Source: Eubacteriales bacterium (GTDB lineage Bacteria; Bacillota; Clostridia; Oscillospirales; Butyricicoccaceae). From it: 43,308 bases of DNA. The stretch spans positions 1 through 43,308 of the forward strand of contig JAUNGQ010000010.1 of the NCBI GenBank assembly GCA_030524285.1, in the 5' to 3' direction. Position numbers and translations under genes: made by a program. Every line of letters begins with the position of its first letter. The first letter of the stretch is position 1. Positions 15,109-22,664 of the stretch are shown here, in pieces. The notes beneath the pieces are model-generated. The model made no database searches and had not been told where the DNA came from. It was given only the letters and a program-made list of their open reading frames with translations.

Positions 15109-15157
15109 ACCAAATAAGCACAGCCGAAACATCCTTTTATTCCCTGTGTTATTTGGT
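15109..15157 (-). promoter_or_regulatory. Terminator-like hairpin in the ptsI leader (candidate attenuator)
   Basis: On the minus strand ACCAAATAACACAG (15144-15157) pairs with CTGTGCTTATTTGGT (15109-15123), with one mismatch. It is followed by GTTTTATTTTTTG. It lies about 60 nt after the predicted ptsI transcription start and 160 nt before the ATG, where an antiterminator-controlled terminator would be expected. Confidence 0.55.
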
Positions 15158-15221
15158 TTTCGTACAGCCCGATAGACAGACCAACTACTCTATTCTATTG
15201 TATTTTATCTATTCCTTTTTT

Positions 15222-15250
15222 ATCTTATCCGTTTTTGCCGAAATTGTCAA
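15222..15250 (-). promoter_or_regulatory. ptsI promoter
   Basis: Minus strand: perfect TTGACA (15245-15250), 17-bp spacer, TAAGAT (15222-15227). The distance to the ptsI ATG is about 270 nt. The remaining sequence from 14949 to 15479 is AT-rich and holds no supported gene. Confidence 0.75.
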
Positions 15251-15479
15251 GAATTTCCGCTGCACCGCCGGATATTTTAGCAATATATCCAAATTATATC
15301 TATCGTTTTTATACAGCCTGCTATTTTTTTGTGTTTCATTTTCCAGTAATTTACTATGGTATACGAAAATCCGAACGCTATGTATAGAATATTTCCTTAT
15401 AAACAGAGCATTTTTATTAAGAAAAACCAATATGTTTTATATATAGTTTACAAAATTCATTTCTTCATTTCAGTTATAA

Positions 15480-15508
15480 TTGTCAGTTGTTCGGTTCCGT
15501 GTTATACT
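15480..15508 (+). promoter_or_regulatory. Promoter of the sirohaem/ferredoxin protein gene
   Basis: TTGTCA (15480-15485), 17-bp spacer, TATACT (15503-15508). About 53 nt of leader before the ATG. Confidence 0.75.
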
Positions 15509-15567
15509 ATGAACATAAAAAAATACGATTGAAATTCAGTCATTTATTTTTGAAAGAGGGTATTATC

Positions 15568-16512
15568 ATGAGTGTTACACTTACCCCAATGGGAACTGCT
15601 ACCATCCCTCAGGATGAAGTGAAGCGCGTAAAAGCGCTGGGTTGTTTACATTGCAAGGGGACGGATTTGTTCAACTGCCGCGTAATTACAAAAAACGGTA
15701 AGGTATCGGCGGATACCATGCAGCATATCATCGATGCTGCAAAAAAATTTGGTAATGGCGAGGTCTGTATGACGACCCGTCTAACTGTGGAAATCCAGCA
15801 GGTTCCGTTCGAGAAGATTGATGAACTGCGCGCGTATCTTGCGGAATACGGTCTGCAAACCGGCGGTACCGGCAGAAAGGTCCGCCCGGTTGTCTCCTGC
15901 AAGGGTACAACCTGCCAGTATGGGCTGCTGGACACCTATGGGCTTTCCGAGGAAATTCATGAACGCTTTTTTGTCGGCTATGGCAATGTGACACTGCCGC
16001 ATAAATTTAAAATCGCTGTCGGCGGATGTCCGAACAACTGCATCAAACCCAATCTGAATGACGTCGGTATTTTCGGCCAGCGTATCCCGGATTTTGATGC
16101 AGACAAGTGCCGTGGCTGTAAAAAATGCCAGTGTGCAGTTGCCTGTCCGGTGCATGCTGTCTCAATTGTTGACGGAAAGATGTATGCCGATCCGGAAATC
16201 TGCACCCGCTGTGGACGTTGTGTCGGCAAATGCCCGTTCCATGCACGCGACAATTCTACCTATGGCTTCCGCGTATATGTCGGTGGACGCTGGGGCAAGA
16301 AAATTTCACATGGTATCATGCTGGATAAGATTTTCACCTCCAAGGAAGAGGTGCTGGATATTGTAGAGAAATGTATCCTGCTGTTCCGCGAGCAGGGTAT
16401 TCCCGGCGAACGTTTTGCCGAAACCATCAAACGCATCGGTTTTGAAACGGTGCAGGCTCAGCTCATGTCGGATGACCTGCTTGCACGCAAGGCAGAAATT
16501 ATTGCGGATTAA
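15568..16512 (+). CDS. Sirohaem/4Fe-4S reductase-like protein with two ferredoxin clusters
   Basis: A 314-residue soluble protein resembling the AsrC type (anaerobic sulfite reductase subunit C). The nitrite/sulfite reductase half-domain spans residues about 20-110. The sirohaem/4Fe-4S ligands are 'SCKGTTCQYG' and 'GGCPNNCIKPN'. The first pair is spaced C-x4-C, shorter than the C-x5-C of classical sulfite and nitrite reductases. Two ferredoxin motifs follow: 'CRGCKKCQCAVACPVHA' and 'CTRCGRCVGKCPFHA'. The ATG at 15568 has GAAAGAGGG upstream, while the longer frame start has none. It is monocistronic, with no asrA, asrB or sirohaem synthesis genes beside it, so sulfite as substrate is uncertain. 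Confidence 0.8.
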   Translation: MSVTLTPMGTATIPQDEVKRVKALGCLHCKGTDLFNCRVITKNGKVSADTMQHIIDAAKKFGNGEVCMTTRLTVEIQQVPFEKIDELRAYLAEYGLQTGGTGRKVRPVVSCKGTTCQYGLLDTYGLSEEIHERFFVGYGNVTLPHKFKIAVGGCPNNCIKPNLNDVGIFGQRIPDFDADKCRGCKKCQCAVACPVHAVSIVDGKMYADPEICTRCGRCVGKCPFHARDNSTYGFRVYVGGRWGKKISHGIMLDKIFTSKEEVLDIVEKCILLFREQGIPGERFAETIKRIGFETVQAQLMSDDLLARKAEIIAD

Positions 16513-16525
16513 CCGTTTTGCTTAT

Positions 16526-16556
16526 CAGGCTCTCTCTTTGAGGGAGCCTTTTATTT
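16526..16556 (+). terminator. Terminator of the sirohaem/ferredoxin protein gene
   Basis: Stem GGCTCTCTC / GAGGGAGCC (16528-16548) followed by TTTTATTT. Another GGCTCC-type palindrome. Confidence 0.85.
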
Positions 16557-16594
16557 CTCTGTGATGGCCATGCATAAAATTCCTCTGATAAGCC

Positions 16595-16624
16595 TTGCAT
16601 ATTCGCCCCAATTTATAGTAAGAT
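16595..16624 (+). promoter_or_regulatory. Promoter of the flavin reductase-like gene
   Basis: TTGCAT (16595-16600), 18-bp spacer, TAAGAT (16619-16624). Confidence 0.65.
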
Positions 16625-16674
16625 AGGAACAGATATAAACTATTTCAACAACAACACGAGGAGGTTGTATTGGT

Positions 16675-17184
16675 ATGTCTTTCCGTAAGATTGAACCGAC
16701 TGAACTGCCGGGCAATGTAATTGACGAGATTTGCAACAAATGGATGCTGCTGTCAGCCGGCACAGAGGATGATTTTAATTTCATGACCATTAACTGGGGT
16801 ATGATTGGTGAACTGTGGTTTAAACCGGCAATTACGGTATATGTCCGTCATTCCCGCCATACCTTCGGCTATATGGAGGAAAATGATCTGTTTACGGTAA
16901 CATCCCTCAAGCCGGGTTATCAGAAGGCTTTACAGCTGGCCGGTTCCAAGTCTGGTCGCGATATCGATAAGCTGAAGGAATCCGGTCTGACCAAGGCAAT
17001 CGTGGATGGCTGCCCGACTTTTGAAGAAGCTGCCTATACGCTGGTCTGCAAAAAGATGTATGCACAGGAGCTGCCGCCGGAAAACTGCACGGATATGCCG
17101 ATTTTTGACAAGGCATATGAAGGCGCTGCTGATTACCACAAGATGTATATTGGCCAGATCGTTGCAGCTTATGTAAACGATTAA
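16675..17184 (+). CDS. Flavin reductase-like (FMN-binding split barrel) protein
   Basis: A 169-residue protein of the flavin reductase-like fold: 'NKWMLLSAGTEDDFNFMTIN' with the FMN-facing 'MTINWGMIGELWFKPA', then 'YVRHSRHTFGYMEENDLFTV' and 'GSKSGRDIDKLKESGLT'. Members bind FMN and act as NAD(P)H:flavin reductases or electron shuttles. It is related to small clostridial flavoproteins more than to the HpaC type. AGGAGG lies 11-12 nt upstream of the ATG. It follows the sirohaem protein on the same strand but has its own promoter and terminator. A joint redox role is only suggested by position. Confidence 0.8.
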   Translation: MSFRKIEPTELPGNVIDEICNKWMLLSAGTEDDFNFMTINWGMIGELWFKPAITVYVRHSRHTFGYMEENDLFTVTSLKPGYQKALQLAGSKSGRDIDKLKESGLTKAIVDGCPTFEEAAYTLVCKKMYAQELPPENCTDMPIFDKAYEGAADYHKMYIGQIVAAYVND

Positions 17185-17207
17185 ATTTCCACATAAACAA
17201 CAAAAAG

Positions 17208-17246
17208 CTACCGCCGTTCTCTATCTCCGGAAACGGCGGTTTTTTG
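17208..17246 (+). terminator. Terminator of the flavin reductase-like gene
   Basis: Stem ACCGCCGTT / AACGGCGGT (17210-17218 and 17232-17240) followed by TTTTTTG. Confidence 0.9.
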
Positions 17247-17317
17247 TGGAGTTTTTGTGATCAATCATTTCAAAAATAACATTTTTTACTTTTAACAAAG
17301 AATATACCGATATTTGT

Positions 17318-17346
17318 TTGAATTTGTGACAAATTTTTGGTATACT
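17318..17346 (+). promoter_or_regulatory. Promoter of the metallo-beta-lactamase-fold gene
   Basis: TTGAAT (17318-17323), 17-bp spacer, TATACT (17341-17346) preceded by TGG (extended -10). Confidence 0.75.
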
Positions 17347-17383
17347 TAAGTCACAATTGTGCAAAAGAAGGGGGAAGATGTCG

Positions 17384-18310
17384 ATGAAGGGAAAATCAAG
17401 CGGCCTGCTGGTAATCATCATTATGCTTTTGTTTGCACTCGCATTCAGTAAAAATGTACCGATAGCCACTGTCCCTGTTCAAACAGCAGTTGATATGAAT
17501 ACAACGACTGTCCCGTTTTCAGCTTCCTCCGGCGATGATAGTACCAGCATCCATTGTATCAATGTCGGGCAGGGGGATTCCACCCTGATTGTCAGCGGCG
17601 GCAGCGCCGTGCTGATTGATGGTGGGCCACAGTCCGCAGGCAGTACCGTTGTGGAATACCTCACCCGTCAGGGCATTGCAAAGCTGGATGCCGTGATCGC
17701 AAGCCATCCGCATGAAGACCATATCGGCGGTTTGGTTGCCGTATTACAGGCATTTCAGGTGGATGCTGTATACATGTCGGATGAAGGAACGGATACCGAA
17801 GCTTACAGAAAGCTTCTGGAGGCAATTACTGCGGAAAACCTTGTTCCACAATTCCCTAACATAGGGGATACCATTTCATTTGGCAATACAGGCGCTGTCC
17901 TGACAAACCTTGCTCCCGGCCCGGAAAGTTCAAAGATTTTTGATGCCGACAATCCGGATGGCTGGTCCCTGGTCTTCCGGCTGGACGCCGCGGATTGCAG
18001 CGCCTTATTTCCCGGAGATGCTACCTTCGGCATCGAACAGTTTATGCTGCAACAAAATGAATCCCAGCTCAACTGTGATATTCTAAAGGTTGCCCAGCAT
18101 GGCGCAAAGGGCTCTTCCTGTCAGGCATTTATTGATGCGGTTTCCCCGGCCTATGCTGTCATTTCATACGGGGAAGGCTCAACGGAACAGGCGCCGGATT
18201 CAAAAATTTATACGTATCTGGAGCCTTACCAGACAACCATTTCTCAAACTGCAACAGATGGCACCATTGTATACCAGCTGCATAACGGTATCGTACATTT
18301 GGTTTCCTAA
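17384..18310 (+). CDS. Exported ComEC/Rec2-type metallo-beta-lactamase-fold protein
   Basis: A 308-residue protein with an N-terminal hydrophobic segment ('GLLVIIIMLLFALAF') that anchors or exports it. The metallo-hydrolase domain follows: 'HCINVGQGDSTLIVSGGSAVLIDGG', with metal ligands in 'ASHPHEDHIGG' and the later 'LFPGDAT' and 'VAQHGAKGSS'. This is the soluble-domain type found at the C-terminus of the DNA-uptake channel ComEC, but here without the channel. Stand-alone relatives are annotated as ComEC-like hydrolases of unknown substrate. The ATG at 17384 is 9 nt after GGGGGA; a second ATG two codons earlier is too close to that site. Confidence 0.85.
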   Translation: MKGKSSGLLVIIIMLLFALAFSKNVPIATVPVQTAVDMNTTTVPFSASSGDDSTSIHCINVGQGDSTLIVSGGSAVLIDGGPQSAGSTVVEYLTRQGIAKLDAVIASHPHEDHIGGLVAVLQAFQVDAVYMSDEGTDTEAYRKLLEAITAENLVPQFPNIGDTISFGNTGAVLTNLAPGPESSKIFDADNPDGWSLVFRLDAADCSALFPGDATFGIEQFMLQQNESQLNCDILKVAQHGAKGSSCQAFIDAVSPAYAVISYGEGSTEQAPDSKIYTYLEPYQTTISQTATDGTIVYQLHNGIVHLVS

Positions 18311-18312
18311 GC

Positions 18313-18344
18313 AAAGAAATCCTGCCATACGGCAGGATTTCTTT
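18313..18344. terminator. Bidirectional terminator between the metallo-hydrolase and yjbQ genes
   Basis: Perfect 14-bp stem AAAGAAATCCTGCC / GGCAGGATTTCTTT with a 4-nt loop. It overlaps the yjbQ stop codon on the minus strand. Confidence 0.9.
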
Positions 18345-18795
18345 ATTCGCCCATAACCTGGAACACGATTTCACGATGACGGTCACGGGTATCGCACTCA
18401 ACGAGCGTCAGATTCTGCCATGGACCGACCGTAATACGCCCATCGATAAACGGGACAGTAATAAACGGACTCAGCAATGCAGCTTTGATATGGCTGGAAC
18501 CGTTATCATCATGCCATGTATTGTGATGCTCATAATGAATCACCCGTCCACGCTCATCGGTATACGGTGAAAATACATCCATTGCTGCCTTGAGATCATG
18601 ATTTACCATGCCCGGTTCAAATTCCAATGTTGTCAAACCAGCGACGCCGCCCGTTGTAAAGCCGGTAATTGTGCCGCTCTTAATGCCGTACGTGCGGCAT
18701 GCTTCGGTGACTGCCTGCTGAAAATCCCCCGTCACATCAATCATACCCATATGTGCACGGGTATGGTATTCCTTCATAGAACTATAGACTGCCAT
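18343..18795 (-). CDS. yjbQ: YjbQ/UPF0047 family protein (secondary thiamine-phosphate synthase type)
   Basis: A 150-residue, full-length member of the YjbQ family. Conserved parts are 'GFTTGGVAGLTTLEFEPG', 'HYEHHNTWHDDNGSSHIKAA' with the metal-type histidines, and 'GRITVGPWQNLTLVECDTR' followed by Arg-rich residues. Members can show weak thiamine-phosphate synthase activity; the true cellular role is unsettled. GGAGG precedes the ATG. It lies 27 bp after the potassium channel gene on the same strand and probably shares its transcript. Confidence 0.9.
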   Translation of the reverse strand: MAVYSSMKEYHTRAHMGMIDVTGDFQQAVTEACRTYGIKSGTITGFTTGGVAGLTTLEFEPGMVNHDLKAAMDVFSPYTDERGRVIHYEHHNTWHDDNGSSHIKAALLSPFITVPFIDGRITVGPWQNLTLVECDTRDRHREIVFQVMGE

Positions 18796-18822
18796 AAGAT
18801 CATTCCTCCATCTTTTCTATAC

Positions 18823-19842
18823 TCATACAAACGTTTCCTGTACATCTTCGGTTTTATCTTCAACGGAATCTATTGTACCACGCGCCAATGTATTTTTCAA
18901 ATCCTCTGACAAATCCTGCAATAAATCCACATCGGTATTCCGATCCTTCTGAATCTGTTCTACCTGTGCGGCAATCAGTTCAATTTTTTTCTCCAAACCA
19001 CGCGCTGCTTCTTCCTTACGCAGCTGCCGGATCTCTTCCAGCAGCTCTGCAACATCCTCCTCCAGTTTGCGTTCATTGTGAAAGCGTTCTTTGTTGATCT
19101 CCTCCATAAATCCGGCTGTAATAATGCCAGCCGGCATGGCAATGACTGCCGTACCAAAAAAGGAGGAAAGAATGCTGACAAACCGGCCGGCCTCTGTCAC
19201 AGGATAAATATCACCATAGCCGACCGTTGTGAGCATAGCGGTAGCCCAATAAATCGCATCAAAAAAGTTATCAAAGGTATTCGGCTCCACAGAGAACATA
19301 AATGCCGCAGAGCCAAATAAATATAACAAAGCAAGCACCATAACCATAACCAAAAGCCTGCTTTCCCTTTTAATTGCACGTAAGATATACAAAAAGCTTC
19401 TGGCATACCGCATGGTTTTAAAAAACCGTACACAGCGAAATACACGCATGATACGCAGAATCTGAATATACTGCGTCAACGGCATCATCGGTGTCCATGG
19501 CAGGGACAAAAACATCGGCGCCACTGCAAGCAGGTCAATAATTGCCATTGGTGTCAGCGGATACAATAAAAATGCCTGCCAGCTCGGACGTTTCTTTAAA
19601 ATCGGGACAAAATCCGCAGTTGCCCATCGCAAACAATAATCAATCATGAACAGTATTGTAATGATCTGATCCAGTATCACAATCTCCTGCGTCCATAATT
19701 TTAACATCAGAGGAATTGCGCTGAGTATGACCAGAATCAAAATATAAATATCATACAGCCTGCTCAGGATATTCCGTTGTCTGTCTTTATCTATGATCTC
19801 ATATACTTTCTTACGAAGATCATATACTCTGTTCTGTTTCAT
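18823..19842 (-). CDS. Six-helix voltage-gated-type potassium channel subunit
   Basis: A 339-residue membrane protein. Helices S1-S6 are visible from 'YILILVILSAIPLML' on. S4 carries regularly spaced arginines ('ILRIMRVFRCVRFFKTMRYA'), and the pore has the selectivity filter 'TTVGYGDIYP'. The C-terminus is a charged coiled coil ('LEEDVAELLEEIRQLRKEEA'), with no RCK or cyclic-nucleotide domain. It probably forms tetramers conducting K+. The ATG at 19842 is chosen because the upstream in-frame part (to 19911) is the pta hairpin, not protein. No clear ribosome site is visible at this start. Confidence 0.85.
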   Translation of the reverse strand: MKQNRVYDLRKKVYEIIDKDRQRNILSRLYDIYILILVILSAIPLMLKLWTQEIVILDQIITILFMIDYCLRWATADFVPILKKRPSWQAFLLYPLTPMAIIDLLAVAPMFLSLPWTPMMPLTQYIQILRIMRVFRCVRFFKTMRYARSFLYILRAIKRESRLLVMVMVLALLYLFGSAAFMFSVEPNTFDNFFDAIYWATAMLTTVGYGDIYPVTEAGRFVSILSSFFGTAVIAMPAGIITAGFMEEINKERFHNERKLEEDVAELLEEIRQLRKEEAARGLEKKIELIAAQVEQIQKDRNTDVDLLQDLSEDLKNTLARGTIDSVEDKTEDVQETFV

Positions 19843-19868
19843 TTTCGCTAAAACACTTCCATGTGAAG

Positions 19869-19902
19869 ACAGCCGCTGCCCGGAGAAACAGACAGCGGCT
19901 GT
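19869..19902 (-). terminator. Hairpin after pta
   Basis: Perfect 10-bp stem ACAGCCGCTG / CAGCGGCTGT with a 14-nt loop. The minus strand continues CTTCAC without a T-run, so termination is likely incomplete and the channel gene may be read through. Confidence 0.6.
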
Positions 19903-19936
19903 GCCGTTCATGATTGGATTGATTCGGAAAAAAAGC

Positions 19937-20953
19937 TTACTTCAAGCCTGCGGTGATGATTGCCATCTGATAAACCTCATCTGCATTGCAGCCGCGGGAC
20001 AGGTCATTGATTGGGGCATTCAGACCCTGCAAAATCGGGCCATATGCCTCGAAACCGCCCAGACGCTGTGCAATCTTATAGCCGATATTGCCGGCATTGA
20101 TGTCCGGGAAGATAAAGGTATTTGCCTGACCTGCAACCGGGGAGTCCTTTGCCTTGGTCTTTGCAACTACCGGGGAGAACGCAGCGTCAAACTGCAGCTC
20201 GCCGTCTACAGCCAGATTCGGATCCAGTTCCTTTGCAGCAGCAGTTGCTTCGCGCATCATGGTAACCGTCGGGCCCTTGCCGGAGCCCATGGTAGAATAG
20301 GACAGCATAGCAACCTTCGGATCAATACCAAAAGCAGCGGCAGTCTTTGCTGTTTCAATCGCAACCTCTGCAATCTTCTCAGAAGCCTTCAGCGTAACCT
20401 CGCCGGTCTTCTTGTCAACAGTATCCTCGTAGGAGATGTTGATTGCGCAGTCACCCATTGCATACATCTCTTCGCCGCCATCCTTGGCCGGACGGCTCAA
20501 AATAAAGCAGGAGCTTACCAGATGCGCACCCGGCTTGGTCTTAACCAGCTGAAGCGCCGGACGAACGGTATCAGCGGTAGAATAGGTAGCGCCGCCCAGC
20601 AGAGCGTCAGCCTTGCCCATCTTGACCAGCATGGTGCCGAAATAATTGCCCTTTGCCAGATTTGCCTTGACGGTATCCATGTCCATCTTGCCCTTGCGCA
20701 AATCATACATGGTCTGCGCCATCTCATCCAGCTCAGCATAGGTATCCGGATCGATGATGGTAGCGCCGGAAATATCAAATTTGCCAGCAGCAGCAGCACC
20801 GTTTACTTCGTCCTCGCTGCCAATCAGGATAACGTCCATCAGGTCATCCTTCAGCAGACGTGCGGTAGCTTCCAGAATACGTGCATCCGGACCCTCCGTG
20901 AAAACAATGGTTCTGCGATCTGCCTTCAGCGTGGCAATCAAATTCTCAAACAT
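19937..20953 (-). CDS. pta: Phosphate acetyltransferase
   Basis: A 338-residue single-domain enzyme of usual length for clostridial Pta. It converts acetyl-CoA and phosphate to acetyl phosphate, feeding acetate formation and ATP synthesis. Typical segments are 'FTEGPDARILEATARLL', 'LLGGATYSTADTVRPALQ', 'SYSTMGSGKGPTVTMMREA' and 'NTFIFPDINAGNIGYKIAQR'. The ATG at 20953 has GGAGGG 9 nt upstream; the longer frame to 21055 runs into the promoter. The acetate kinase gene is not next to it. Confidence 0.95.
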   Translation of the reverse strand: MFENLIATLKADRRTIVFTEGPDARILEATARLLKDDLMDVILIGSEDEVNGAAAAGKFDISGATIIDPDTYAELDEMAQTMYDLRKGKMDMDTVKANLAKGNYFGTMLVKMGKADALLGGATYSTADTVRPALQLVKTKPGAHLVSSCFILSRPAKDGGEEMYAMGDCAINISYEDTVDKKTGEVTLKASEKIAEVAIETAKTAAAFGIDPKVAMLSYSTMGSGKGPTVTMMREATAAAKELDPNLAVDGELQFDAAFSPVVAKTKAKDSPVAGQANTFIFPDINAGNIGYKIAQRLGGFEAYGPILQGLNAPINDLSRGCNADEVYQMAIITAGLK

Positions 20954-21025
20954 TGGTGATTCCCTCCAAAATAAAATATTACACAATTCTCTTCCGCAGG
21001 CTCGTCTCCTGCAATTGTTATTTTC

Positions 21026-21055
21026 ATTATACAACCATTTACCAAAAATGTTCAA
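21026..21055 (-). promoter_or_regulatory. pta promoter
   Basis: Minus strand: TTGAAC (21050-21055), 18-bp spacer, TATAAT (21026-21031). The leader to the ATG is about 65 nt. Confidence 0.75.
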
Positions 21056-21118
21056 GGGATATTAGCAATTTTGTGAGATTCCGCACAAAAAAAGTGTAGC
21101 TATGAAAACCCATTCCTG

Positions 21119-22498
21119 TCATTCCTGCCTGCCAGACGGGCGCTGATAAGCCAGCCCCTTTTTTTGTATCCTGTGCAGGTCATAATAAAAGCATATCAGC
21201 TGAAAAATACCTGCCGCCGTCCATGCAAGTCCATCCATACAGAACAGGCCGGTAATGCCGATGAAATGCGGCAGCAGGACTGCGGCGCCGGAACGTGCTG
21301 CAAATTCAAAAAAGCCGGAAAGCATGGGGGATACACTGTCGCCCAACCCCTGTAAGGAATATCGATACAGGTTCATCAGATAGGCAGCTACGAGGAACAG
21401 GCTCATAATGAACAGATACTGATAGGCGGTATCAAGCACCTGCGCAGCATTTTCTGCATCTGCTGAGATAAACAGACCGACAGCCTGCCTGCCAAACAAA
21501 ATCATAGCTGTCATAATCAAGAGGGCAAGCGCCACAGCAATGACAAAGCCGCGGCGGATACCGGATTTCACACGATCCAGACGGCCTGCGCCCCAATTCT
21601 GCCCAATATAGGTAGAGGACGCAAAACCAAGCGCAGTGGCCGAGCAGTCCAGCAGGCCGTGCAGCTTATTGGTAGCCGTAAAGCCTGCGACAACAACATA
21701 ACCATATGTATTGATGACAGCCTGTGCAATAATGCCGCCAAGCACAACCACTGCCTGCTCCAACGCCAGCGGAAGCCCCAGCTTGCATAGTGTCCGCAGA
21801 ACCCTCCTGTCCACTTTCCAGTCTTCTTTTTCCAGCTGAAACAGGTCTGATTTGCGCATAATGCGGAAGCAATACAAAAAGGCAATCATCTGCGCCAGCA
21901 GCGTTGCAAAGGCAGCGCCGATAATCCCCCAATGAAATACCAGCACAAACAGCAAGTCAAACAATACATTAAACGTACCGGCAAGCCCCATGGCAATCAG
22001 CGGACTTTTGCCATCGCCGACACTGCGCAGGATGGCAGCGGACATGTTATATGCCATAACGATCAGTGTGCCGGCATACATAGCGGTCAAATAGGTCTGC
22101 GCACCGGCAAAGATATTTTCTGGTGTATGTAATACCTGCAGCAGTGGCTTTGCCCAAAGCATGCTGGCAGCCGTCAGCAGGACGCCGAGGACCGTACACA
22201 GCAGTACTGACATGGCAACGGCTTTACGAAAATCCTTCTGATTGCCGGAACCAAAGGTCTGGGAAACCAATGCAGAAAAACCCTGCGTCATCGCAGTAAT
22301 GGACCACAAAACCAGCCAGTATACCCAGTCTGTGGCGCCAAGAGATGCCAACGCCTCCACGCCAACACCCCTGCCAACAATGGCGGCATCCATAATACTG
22401 TACAGCTGCTGACCCAGATTGGTTAAAATCAACGGAAATGCCAGCCGAAGAATCAGCTTTGTCGGACTTCCGGTTGTCATATTCATGGAACGATCCAT
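21119..22498 (-). CDS. MATE-family multidrug/cation efflux transporter 1
   Basis: A 459-residue, 12-helix protein of the MATE family, which uses Na+ or H+ to export drugs or metabolites. It opens with 'MTTGSPTKLILRLAFPLILT', the usual MATE start. It then shows 'QQLYSIMDAAIVGRGVGVEA' and 'ALVSQTFGSGNQKDFRKAV', and in the second half 'CSATALGFASSTYIGQNWGA'. AGGAGAG precedes the ATG. It is followed upstream on the same strand by a second, clearly different MATE gene with its own terminator between them. Substrate cannot be told. Confidence 0.92.
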   Translation of the reverse strand: MDRSMNMTTGSPTKLILRLAFPLILTNLGQQLYSIMDAAIVGRGVGVEALASLGATDWVYWLVLWSITAMTQGFSALVSQTFGSGNQKDFRKAVAMSVLLCTVLGVLLTAASMLWAKPLLQVLHTPENIFAGAQTYLTAMYAGTLIVMAYNMSAAILRSVGDGKSPLIAMGLAGTFNVLFDLLFVLVFHWGIIGAAFATLLAQMIAFLYCFRIMRKSDLFQLEKEDWKVDRRVLRTLCKLGLPLALEQAVVVLGGIIAQAVINTYGYVVVAGFTATNKLHGLLDCSATALGFASSTYIGQNWGAGRLDRVKSGIRRGFVIAVALALLIMTAMILFGRQAVGLFISADAENAAQVLDTAYQYLFIMSLFLVAAYLMNLYRYSLQGLGDSVSPMLSGFFEFAARSGAAVLLPHFIGITGLFCMDGLAWTAAGIFQLICFYYDLHRIQKKGLAYQRPSGRQE

Positions 22499-22535
22499 AG
22501 CTCTCCTACTCCCTTGTCTTTTTCTTCTTCTATCA

Positions 22536-22576
22536 TAACAAAAAAGCAGCGCAATGAAAAGCTATCATTGCGCTGC
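22536..22576 (-). terminator. Terminator after MATE gene 2
   Basis: Perfect 12-bp stem GCAGCGCAATGA / TCATTGCGCTGC (22546-22557 and 22565-22576), then TTTTTTG on the minus strand. Confidence 0.9.
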
Positions 22577-22594
22577 AACACGGAAATCAATTTT

Positions 22595-22617
22595 CACTCC
22601 CTCCGTCAGAGAGGGAG
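22595..22617. repeat. Partial CTCCCTC/GAGGGAG palindrome
   Basis: CTCCCTC-CGTCAGA-GAGGGAG (22597-22617) in the gap between the two MATE genes. A shortened relative of the dispersed palindromes. Confidence 0.5.
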
Positions 22618-22664
22618 AAAAAGGAAATGTAACATGCTTTGCGGTGTACAAACTTTTTTCTATT

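Noticed and set aside
14721-15446. 241-codon plus-strand frame over the ptsI start and leader
   Set aside because: Low-complexity AT-rich translation overlapping ptsI antisense, the ptsI promoter and its leader hairpin.
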